From Clostridia bacterium (lineage in GTDB: Bacteria > Bacillota > Clostridia > Lachnospirales > Lachnospiraceae): DNA of 64,000 nt. Numbering within the stretch: the first letter of the stretch is position 1; every line of letters begins with the position of its first letter. The translations under genes were made by a program, and so were the position numbers. The DNA is taken from the NCBI GenBank assembly GCA_910574835.1, contig CAJTDE010000009.1, positions 103,675 through 167,674 on the forward strand. Reading direction: 5' to 3'. Of this stretch, positions 57,865-64,000 are shown one piece after another. The notes below the pieces were generated by a model. The model saw nothing but the letters and a program-made list of their open reading frames with translations. It was not told the origin of the DNA and ran no database searches.

Positions 57865-58494
57865 TTATATAAGCTTTTGCGGCACAGGCTGCTGCTTTAT
57901 GGGCGGAAATTCAAACACAGTCCGTTCATAAGCGTTGACAACCGTAGTATTTTCATAAGTACAAATCCGCGGGGCCTTGTAATTGTAGGACAGATGCACA
58001 TGCCCGTGGACAAAATAGGAGGGGGCGTAGCGCTCCATCAGTCCGAGAAAAGCCTGAAAGCCCCGGTGAGGAAGATTATCCTCATCATTGAGATGATATG
58101 CAGGCGCATGGGTCAGCAGAATATCAAATCCCCTGTGGCGCTTAAGAGAATACCACAGTCTTCGGATACGGGCGTTCATCTGCCGCTCCGTATATTGATG
58201 GGGACCCTCCTTGTAGCGCATGGAGCCGCCCAGCCCCAGAATACGAATCCCCTCATGGACGTAAATCTGATCCTCCACACAGATACAGCCGTAAGGCGGA
58301 GAAGCCTCATAGACAGCATCGTGGTTGCCGTGGACATAGAGCACCGGACCTTTGAAAAAGGTGGCAAGAAAGGACAGATAGAGAGGACTTAAATCCCCGC
58401 AGGAAACAATAAGGTCAATCTCCGAAAGCTTTTCCTTGCTGAAATCATCCCAGAGATACCGGGATTCCTGGTCTGCGATTGCTAAAATTTTCAT
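57865..58494 (-). CDS. Metallophosphoesterase
   Basis: This calcineurin-like phosphoesterase has 209 residues. The metal-binding motifs are in order: KILAIADQES (D-x-x in place of D-x-H), VSCGDLSPLYL (GD), LYVHGNHDAVYE (GNHD), DILLTHAPAYH and YFVHGHVHLSYN (GHxH). The first motif lacks its usual His (Asp-Gln-Glu), which may alter metal binding. The substrate is unknown. It is the first gene of a two-gene unit with the ParB-like/BMP fusion. Confidence 0.88.
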   Translation of the reverse strand: MKILAIADQESRYLWDDFSKEKLSEIDLIVSCGDLSPLYLSFLATFFKGPVLYVHGNHDAVYEASPPYGCICVEDQIYVHEGIRILGLGGSMRYKEGPHQYTERQMNARIRRLWYSLKRHRGFDILLTHAPAYHLNDEDNLPHRGFQAFLGLMERYAPSYFVHGHVHLSYNYKAPRICTYENTTVVNAYERTVFEFPPIKQQPVPQKLI

Positions 58495-58594
58495 CGTGCC
58501 GTTTCCTTGAAAAAGGCTGTCACCAGATAAGTCATCAGATTTTTCCGTATCCTGCAGTCAGAATCCTTTCAGACGCGGTACATTGGTGAAAATC

Positions 58595-58616
58595 TGCTGT
58601 CTTATGTTATGACAGC
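58595..58616 (-). terminator. Weak hairpin downstream of prs
   Basis: On the minus strand GCTGTC and GACAGC pair around a short loop, followed by AGATTTT. It lies about 75 bp after the prs stop codon and before the metallophosphoesterase leader. Confidence 0.4.
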
Positions 58617-58688
58617 CCTGTTTTTTAAATCGTTCTAATCTGCGTTTGAATGTTCCTGGCAGAAGTATCTTTGCAAATGGACGCCCGT

Positions 58689-59858
58689 TTACCGTGACTG
58701 CTTTGCAATCAGCTTGCGGATCTTCTCCGTAGGCGTATTGATGCTGTCCACGGAAAAATCATGATTCAGCGTGTCCATAATCTTGGCCAGGAACTTTGTC
58801 ATATCCGCCTCCGTATAGTAAGGCTTGGACAAAAGCTCCGGCGAGCGGTAATTGAGATTGGTCGTCACAATCCGGGTGATATAGCCCTTCTCATAGTATT
58901 CGTCAAATTTATCAAATCCATCCGTAAAAAGTCCGAAGGTACAGCACACATATACATGAGTTGCGCCCCGTTCCTTCATCTGCTTCGCCACATCCAGCAT
59001 ACTTCCACCGGAGGAAATCATATCGTCGATGATAATCACATCCTTGCCCACCAGGGAATCTCCCAGAAATTCATGGGCCACGATGGGGTTCTTGCCGCCT
59101 ATCACCGTAGAGTAGTCACGGCGTTTGTAGAACATGCCCAGATCAATGCCGAGTACATTGGAAAAATACACGGCCCGCTCCATAGCTCCCTCGTCCGGCG
59201 CAATGATCATCAGGTGATCGTTGTCCACCTTCAGATCCGGTTCCGTGCGCAGAAGCGCCCGGATAAACTGGTAGGGCGGCTGGAAGTTGTCAAAGCCGTT
59301 TAAAGGAATGGCGTTCTGCACTCTGGGGTCGTGGGCGTCGAAGGTGATAATGTTATTGACTCCCATATTCCGAAGCTCCTGGAGAGCAATGGCGCAGTCT
59401 AAGGATTCCCGGCTGTTGCGCTTGTGCTGACGGCCTTCGTAGAGGAAGGGGATCACTACATTGATGCGGTGAGCTTTGCCGGTGGCAGCGGAGATCATAC
59501 GTTTTAAATCCTGGTAGTGATCGTCCGGTGACATGTGATTTTCATGGCCGCAGACCGTGTAGGTGATGCTGTAGTTGCACACGTCCACCATAATAAAAAG
59601 GTCGCTGCCCCGGACGGACTCCTCATAGCGTCCCTTGGCCTCTCCGGTACCGAAGCGGGGGCAGGAGCATTTTATAAGATAAGAATCCTGGGCGTATTCC
59701 TGAAAATAAATATTGTCTCTGTGCTGCTTGTTGGCGGTTTTACGGAATTTTACCAGGTGCTTGTCTATCTTTCTCGCAAGGTCGATGCAGCTGTCCAAAG
59801 CTGCGATCTTAAGGGGCGCTACCGGTAAAATATTATCAAACTGGTTGGTTTCCGACAT
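58689..59858 (-). CDS. prs: Ribose-phosphate pyrophosphokinase
   Basis: This enzyme makes PRPP from ribose 5-phosphate and ATP for nucleotide, His and Trp synthesis. The 389 residues exceed the usual 310-320 because of an N-terminal extension and a stretch around residues 60-100 (CPRFGTGEAKGRYEESVRGS). ATP-site and catalytic segments are PFLYEGRQHKRNSRESLDCA, FDAHDPRVQNAI and IIAPDEGAMERAVYFSN; the PRPP loop is VIIIDDMISSGGSMLDVAKQ. The longer form is found in several clostridia. GGAGGATCAGTATG gives the ribosome binding site, and a promoter lies at 59934-59963. Confidence 0.92.
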   Translation of the reverse strand: MSETNQFDNILPVAPLKIAALDSCIDLARKIDKHLVKFRKTANKQHRDNIYFQEYAQDSYLIKCSCPRFGTGEAKGRYEESVRGSDLFIMVDVCNYSITYTVCGHENHMSPDDHYQDLKRMISAATGKAHRINVVIPFLYEGRQHKRNSRESLDCAIALQELRNMGVNNIITFDAHDPRVQNAIPLNGFDNFQPPYQFIRALLRTEPDLKVDNDHLMIIAPDEGAMERAVYFSNVLGIDLGMFYKRRDYSTVIGGKNPIVAHEFLGDSLVGKDVIIIDDMISSGGSMLDVAKQMKERGATHVYVCCTFGLFTDGFDKFDEYYEKGYITRIVTTNLNYRSPELLSKPYYTEADMTKFLAKIMDTLNHDFSVDSINTPTEKIRKLIAKQSR

Positions 59859-59933
59859 ACTGATCCTCCGAATAGGCGGGTACCCGAATGCACGATATCC
59901 CGAATGTGAAATTGTATAAAATATTCTAATAAT

Positions 59934-59963
59934 TTTATAACATTATCCGGGGGGAAACGTCAA
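59934..59963 (-). promoter_or_regulatory. Candidate prs promoter
   Basis: On the minus strand, TTGACG (59963-59958) and TATAAA (59939-59934) are 18 bp apart, about 75 bp before the prs start. Confidence 0.6.
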
Positions 59964-60005
59964 GATGATCCGAGAAATTTTGACAGGAAAAACGCAACCA
60001 TTTTG

Positions 60006-60086
60006 CAAAAAAATGAGCGAATTTTTTATAGGAAACGCAAAAAAATGAGCGAATTATTTCGTATATTTTACAAAAAACCAGCGAAT
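60006..60086. repeat. Three direct repeats with 32-33 bp period
   Basis: CAAAAAAATGAGCGAAT occurs at 60006-60022 and again, identical, at 60038-60054; a degenerate third copy CAAAAAACCAGCGAAT is at 60071-60086. They lie in the 359-bp divergent region 59859-60217 between the prs and SdpI promoters, spaced by about three helical turns. They may be binding sites for an unknown regulator. Confidence 0.65.
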
Positions 60087-60157
60087 ATAAATATAAAAAT
60101 CAACGCAGCTGTTGAAAAAGCGCCGTATTTTTTGCATGTAATATATCCCGTTCGCGG

Positions 60158-60186
60158 TTGAACAGGGGATTGGAAAATGGTATACT
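60158..60186 (+). promoter_or_regulatory. Candidate promoter for the SdpI-like gene
   Basis: TTGAAC (60158-60163), 17-bp spacer, TATACT (60181-60186), 32 bp before the start codon. Confidence 0.72.
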
Positions 60187-60217
60187 TTTTTCCATAAAGA
60201 AAAACGGAGGAACGCTT

Positions 60218-60595
60218 ATGGGATTCTGGGTTTTTATGCTGCTTATGAATGTGATGGTTCCATTTACCATGATTGGCTTCGGGAAAATGTTTCTGCATCA
60301 CATCCCGGACGAGATCAATGGGGTATTTGGCTACCGCACGAGAATGTCCACCAAAAACCGGGATACCTGGGAATTTGCTCATCAATATTGCGGAAGGCTG
60401 TGGTTTATCTTCGGGCTGATCCTGCTGCCCTTATCCATTGTTCCCATGTTTTTTGTGATAGGGCAGAGTGAGGATGCAGTCGGGAACTTAGGCGGGGTGA
60501 TCTGCATAGTGCAGTGTGTATTTTTAGTTGGCTCCATCTTTCCCACGGAACGGGCGCTTCGGAAGAACTTTGACCGCAATGGAATGAGACGGTAA
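60218..60595 (+). CDS. SdpI family membrane protein
   Basis: This 125-residue protein has three membrane segments (FWVFMLLMNVMVPFTMIGFG, LWFIFGLILLPLSIVPMFFV and VICIVQCVFLVGSIFPTERA). The SdpI-family segment INGVFGYRTRMSTKNRDTWE and the following FAHQYCGR are conserved. SdpI in Bacillus is an immunity protein that also recruits a repressor, but most family members are of unknown role. CGGAGG precedes ATG 60218; the transcript probably continues into the MATE gene 12 bp downstream. Confidence 0.85.
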   Translation: MGFWVFMLLMNVMVPFTMIGFGKMFLHHIPDEINGVFGYRTRMSTKNRDTWEFAHQYCGRLWFIFGLILLPLSIVPMFFVIGQSEDAVGNLGGVICIVQCVFLVGSIFPTERALRKNFDRNGMRR

Positions 60596-60607
60596 GCGGA
60601 GGAAGCT

Positions 60608-61981
60608 ATGAAACAGGCAATGACTGCGGAAGAAAAATATAAAATGATGATGGACACGCCCATCAACAGGCTGATTCCGCGTCTTGCGGTGCCCACCATC
60701 ATCAGTATGCTGATCACATCCATCTACAACATGGCCGACACCTTTTTCGTAAGTCAGCTCAGCACCAGTGCATCCGGGGCTGTGGGGGTGAACTTTTCGC
60801 TGATGGCCATGATTCAGGCAATCGGCTTCACCCTTGGCATGGGCAGCGGAAATTATATGTCACGTATGCTGGGGGCCAAAGAATCGGAAAAGGCTTAGAG
60901 AGCATGCTCCACCTCCGTATATACGGCTTTGGTGTTCGGCCTTTTGCTGGCGGTGTTCGGAATCCTGAATATCGATGCTTTGGTATCGGCGCTGGGAGCT
61001 ACGAAAACAATCGCTCCCTATGCGAAGGATTACGGAAAATACATTCTGCTGGCCGCCCCCTATATGACCGTGTCCTTTGTGTTTAACAACCAGCTGCGTT
61101 CTCAGGGAAATGCCATGCTGTCTATGATTGGTATTACCGCAGGCGGTATCCTCAATGTGATCCTGGACCCCATTCTGATTTTCCGTCTGCACATGGGAAT
61201 CTCCGGTGCGGCCATTGCCACCATTTTCAGCCAGTTTATCAGCTTTCTTATTTTGCTGATACTGGTGCTTCGCTCGGAAAATGTGATAAAGCCCCGCCTG
61301 GGATATTTTACGATGCGGGGACGGGTTTATAAAGAAATATTGTCGGCAGGTTTGCCCACGCTGGGACGTCAGGGACTGGCAAGCGCGGCTTCCGTGCTGC
61401 TGAATGTGGCGGCCTCCGGCTTCGGGGACGCTGCGGTGGCGGCTATGTCCATTGTGACGCGGATTATGATGTTTATCAATTCCGCGCTTATCGGCTTCGG
61501 TCAGGGCTTCCAGCCGGTCTGCGGGTTTACCTTCGGAGCGAAGCGGTATGACCGTGTACTGGAGGCTTACTATTTCTGCCGAAGGGTGGCGTTTGTGTTC
61601 CTTCTGGTGATGGGCGCGGTGATGTTTTTCGTTTCCACGCCGATTATGCGTCTCTTCCGCAGGGAGGATGCGGAGGTGGTTCGAATCGGCGCATTGGCGC
61701 TGCGGATGCAGTGTGCGCTTCTGCCGCTGCAGGCATTTACCATTATCGGAAATATGCTGACCCAGTCCATTGGTTACAGCTTCCGCGCCACCCTGACAGC
61801 GATTGGAAGACAGGGGCTGTTCTTTATTCCGGCTATTTTGATTCTGCCCGGGGTCTTTGGCCTGCGCGGACTGCAATTAGCACAGCCGGCGGCGGATCTT
61901 TTGACCTTTGTTTTGACTCAGGTGATCGTGATCATTGTGTTAAGGGAGCTGAAGGAAATGTGGAAAGAACAGGAGATTTGA
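60608..61981 (+). pseudogene. MATE family efflux transporter interrupted by an in-frame TAG
   Basis: This multidrug/toxin antiporter-type membrane protein spans 457 sense codons plus one internal stop. The N-terminal 96 residues (INRLIPRLAVPTIISMLITS, IYNMADTFFVSQLSTSASGA, GNYMSRMLGAKESEKA) end at TAG 60896-60898. The same frame goes on RACSTSVYTALVFGLLLAVF to the normal MATE end at 61981, with FNNQLRSQGNAMLSMIGITA and GFGQGFQPVCGFTFGAKRYD. No base is gained or lost, so this is a single nonsense change. The first piece is too short to function. The second could restart only at TTG 60929. Read-through or a sequencing error are alternatives. Confidence 0.87.
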
Positions 61982-62007
61982 CGCACCATTCAACAGGGTT
62001 AAGTATC

Positions 62008-62595
62008 ATGAAAAAAAGAACAATCATCGCATCGGCGATTTTTATATTCATATTTTATATTCTGGAAAATATCATAAGCATCTGGGCTTACGGCATCCGG
62101 GACGACAGCCGTGAGGCGGATGTGGTCATTGTTCTGGGAGCCGCGGCCTATGACGGAGGAGTTTCTCCCGTGTACCGGGAACGGCTGAATCACGGGATTG
62201 ATCTGTATCGGCAGGGCCTGGTGAAAAAGATCATTGTGACAGGCGGAGTGGCAAAAGGGAATAAACATTCCGATGCATATACGGCGAAGGAGTATGTGCT
62301 GAGTCAGGGCATTTCGGAGGAAGATATTCTGATGGAGGAGGCATCTGTGATTACTTTGGAAAATCTTGAAAATTCCAAGGCGCTCATGGAGCAAAACGGC
62401 TATCGGACAGCTATTGTGGTCAGTGATCCGCTCCACATGAAGCGCGCCATGCTGCTGGCAGAGGATACAGGGATGGAAGCCTACGGCTCCCCCACGCCGA
62501 CTACTATGTACCGCAGCTTAAAGACAAAGCTTCCGTTTCTGGCCCGGGAATTGTTTTACTGTGTGGGGTATAAATGGTATCGGATCTTTCATTAA
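62008..62595 (+). CDS. YdcF family protein (DUF218)
   Basis: This 195-residue protein has one N-terminal membrane helix (TIIASAIFIFIFYILENIIS). The DUF218/SanA-like domain begins ADVVIVLGAAAYDGGVSPVY, then RERLNHGIDLYRQGLVKKII, VTGG, and EDILMEEASVITLENLENSK, with the family's acidic residues and VVSDPLHMKRAMLLAEDTGM. Relatives such as SanA and ElyC act in envelope integrity; the reaction is not settled. ATG 62008 lies 26 bp after the MATE gene, with a weak AGGG ribosome binding site. Confidence 0.85.
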   Translation: MKKRTIIASAIFIFIFYILENIISIWAYGIRDDSREADVVIVLGAAAYDGGVSPVYRERLNHGIDLYRQGLVKKIIVTGGVAKGNKHSDAYTAKEYVLSQGISEEDILMEEASVITLENLENSKALMEQNGYRTAIVVSDPLHMKRAMLLAEDTGMEAYGSPTPTTMYRSLKTKLPFLARELFYCVGYKWYRIFH

Positions 62596-62646
62596 ACGAA
62601 AGAGTGGGGAAGCTTTAAATTACAGTATCAAGACAGGAGTTCATAT

Positions 62647-63216
62647 ATGACAGTTCAATTGGTGTCGGCGTATCGGTCGCCGCAGGAGGTACGGCAGTTA
62701 TTTTCGGAGTACACAGAGATGCTGCTGCAGGGAGATCCTGCATTTCAAGAATACCTTGATGTGCAGAATTATGAGGATGAGCTGGAGCATCCCGAGAAAA
62801 AATACGGTTTGCCCGGAGGAAGGCTGTACCTGTGCTATGTATTTTCGGAGGACGCCGGTGGGCCTGAAACGGATGGAAATTGCGGTATAACAGAAGAGGA
62901 AGGGCTGACGGAGAAAGGGAAGAGTGGCAGAGGAAATCTGGCCGGATGCATCGGTTTGAAAAAGCTTGACGAAGCAAGCTGCGAAATGAAGCGTCTCTAT
63001 GTAAGGCCCTGTTTTCGGGGACAGGGGATAGGGGACATTCTGATTCGGCAGATTATTAAGGATGCAAAGGAAATCGGCTACCGCCATATGCTTTTGGATA
63101 CCCTGCCTTTTCTGCAAAGCGCTATACATATGTACGGAAAATATGGATTTTATGAGATTGAGAGCTACAACGACAGTCCGATGGACGCTTCCATATATAT
63201 GAAGCTGGACCTATAA
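62647..63216 (+). CDS. GNAT family N-acetyltransferase
   Basis: This 189-residue acetyltransferase has the acetyl-CoA site near the middle: CEMKRLYVRPCFRGQGIGDI, with R-G-Q-G-I-G, then LIRQIIKDAKEIGYRHMLLD, and the final YGKYGFYEIESYNDSPMDAS. A 40-residue Glu/Gly-rich insertion (about residues 74-100) precedes it and is unusual. The substrate cannot be read from sequence. The start ATG 62647 follows AAGACAGGAG. Confidence 0.87.
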   Translation: MTVQLVSAYRSPQEVRQLFSEYTEMLLQGDPAFQEYLDVQNYEDELEHPEKKYGLPGGRLYLCYVFSEDAGGPETDGNCGITEEEGLTEKGKSGRGNLAGCIGLKKLDEASCEMKRLYVRPCFRGQGIGDILIRQIIKDAKEIGYRHMLLDTLPFLQSAIHMYGKYGFYEIESYNDSPMDASIYMKLDL

Positions 63217-63328
63217 CCTGGATTGGCATAAGATATGGAAATGCCGGAAGAAGCGGGGATGGAATCAGTAAAACAGATGGGGGCTGTGTAATCGCTGTCA
63301 AGCGTTAGAAGAGAATAGGAGATTAAAA

Positions 63329-63369
63329 CCCTTGGAAAGCCCGGGAATGGGCGGTTTCAAGGGCTTTTT
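63329..63369 (+). terminator. Terminator after the GNAT gene
   Basis: CCCTTGGAAAGCCC pairs with GGGCGGTTTCAAGGG (one bulge), followed by C and TTTTT. It lies in the gene-free stretch 63217-63648, which otherwise is AT-rich; a GGCAT...ATGCC palindrome holding TTTCCATATCTT in reverse (about 63226-63246) resembles the core of the long hairpin family but is too short to call. Confidence 0.72.
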
Positions 63370-63592
63370 GCGATTTTTGGGGAGGTGCGTAAAGTTATCA
63401 TAAATTACCGTATTTTGGCCCCAATTTAGGGAAAGGCATTCTCAAAATAGCGTTTTAAACTTTGTGTTTCTTTTTGGAGGATACCACACTTTCCACAAAT
63501 ATCTATAAGTTTCCTTAAAAACATTCATATTTTTGTTGGGGGGATCTTATCGTAGGATATCAGGTATATATGTAATTAAATAATAAAGTTTA

Positions 63593-63621
63593 TTGGATAT
63601 AAGATTGTGATATGGTATAAT
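63593..63621 (+). promoter_or_regulatory. Promoter of the last small gene
   Basis: TTGGAT (63593-63598), 17-bp spacer, consensus TATAAT (63616-63621). A strong GGGGGGAAGG ribosome binding site follows before ATG 63649. Confidence 0.75.
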
Positions 63622-63648
63622 TTTAACTAAAAAAGGGGGGAAGGATCT

Positions 63649-63909
63649 ATGTATACTAGTGTTGTAGGAAGTTTTTTAAATAGTATTCAAGCGCTTAGAC
63701 TTTATGTAAATAGTGTAGAGACAAAATTTATGAAAAAGAATGAAATGTTAGAAGAGAATTCAATTGTGGCCATGTTAATGCATATGGCTAAAGAGTTAAA
63801 ACTTCATAATGCAAGTTTTGATGATATATTATTACCTGAAGAATTTCCAGAGGAAATTTCTCAACAGATAAAGGATAGCCTTGGATATTTTAGCCTGAAT
63901 TATTCATGA
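63649..63909 (+). CDS. Small hypothetical protein
   Basis: This 86-residue protein is not recognised. It is mostly helical in appearance (FLNSIQALRLYVNSVETKFM, ENSIVAMLMHMAKELKL) with an acidic C-terminal half (DDILLPEEFPEEISQQIKDS). There are no cysteines, signal or membrane segment. Base composition is clearly more AT-rich than the genes to the left, and it has its own good promoter and ribosome binding site, so it is probably expressed and possibly acquired. The remaining 91 bases to the window end show nothing recognisable. Confidence 0.6.
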   Translation: MYTSVVGSFLNSIQALRLYVNSVETKFMKKNEMLEENSIVAMLMHMAKELKLHNASFDDILLPEEFPEEISQQIKDSLGYFSLNYS

Positions 63910-64000
63910 ACATATAGAAATGCTCAATACTCCAAAAACTTTGAACCAGTTCCATTGAAATCAATCGTGTTATCCACAAAAATGGGTAAATTATCCCTGT

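Noticed and set aside
60896..60898. Pyrrolysine or other recoding at the MATE TAG codon
   Set aside because: Nothing in the window (tRNA or synthetase) supports recoding, and MATE proteins do not use it; a nonsense change is simpler.
1..64000. tRNA, rRNA or known small-RNA genes
   Set aside because: No cloverleaf, rRNA block or recognised ncRNA was found when reading both strands; a covariance-model scan would be needed to exclude small ones.

Overview
The window is a chromosomal segment of a spore-forming, Gram-positive anaerobe, most likely a member of the Lachnospiraceae (Clostridium cluster XIVa). This rests on the gene order frr-uppS-cdsA-dxr-rseP, a dcw cell-wall/division cluster ending in ftsZ, the sporulation genes spoIIGA, sigE and sigG, a LoaP-type antiterminator, and TTG/GTG starts behind strong GGAGG ribosome binding sites. 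No rRNA, tRNA or CRISPR array was seen.

Layout. 1-4381 is an operon for translation recycling, isoprenoid and phospholipid precursors and the site-2 protease RseP. 4389-8962 holds a MerR regulator divergent from an iron-sulfur aldo/keto reductase, the ATPase YchF, a DedA protein and several very long intergenic hairpins. 8999-22408 is a compact dcw cluster (mraZ, rsmH, ftsL, two class B PBPs, mraY, murD, ftsW, murA, divIB, ftsZ); murA sits where murG is often found. 22547-37498 is a plant-glycan catabolic island: AraC regulator, GH78 rhamnosidase, Asp/Glu racemase-like protein, GH127 beta-L-arabinofuranosidase, TRAP transporter, GntR regulator, a TIM-barrel sugar isomerase, a split transketolase and a transaldolase. 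37564-39302 is spoIIGA-sigE behind a Spo0A-type promoter.

39357-51264 is a second accessory island lying between sigE and an inverted sigG (51312-52094). It carries a HigBA-type toxin-antitoxin pair, an AAA-ATPase/PD-(D/E)XK protein, LoaP with an apparent AUU start, an AT-rich and visibly decaying surface-polysaccharide cluster (transketolase scrap, sulfotransferase, phosphotransferase, epimerase with an internal stop, frameshifted glycosyltransferase) cut by an ISL3-family insertion sequence, and an ECF sigma factor paired with a membrane-anchored beta-propeller protein. 52370-64000 is mixed housekeeping: membrane proteins, a GH25 lysozyme, a cytoplasmic ParB-like/BMP-domain fusion with a metallophosphoesterase, prs, SdpI, a MATE transporter with an in-frame TAG, YdcF, GNAT and an orphan small protein.

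The most unusual content is non-coding. At least three families of structured intergenic repeats are present. The best is a 104-106 bp unit bounded by a GGAACTGGAA motif, six units at four loci. It is always on the same strand and ends at the ribosome binding site of the next gene (uppS, transketolase, transaldolase, beta-propeller), and its stem arms differ between loci but stay complementary. A second family (two copies before the GH127 gene) also shows paired compensatory changes. A third is a set of 100-240 nt hairpins sharing a TTTTCCATATC core. I do not recognise any of them as a named RNA or mobile-element class.
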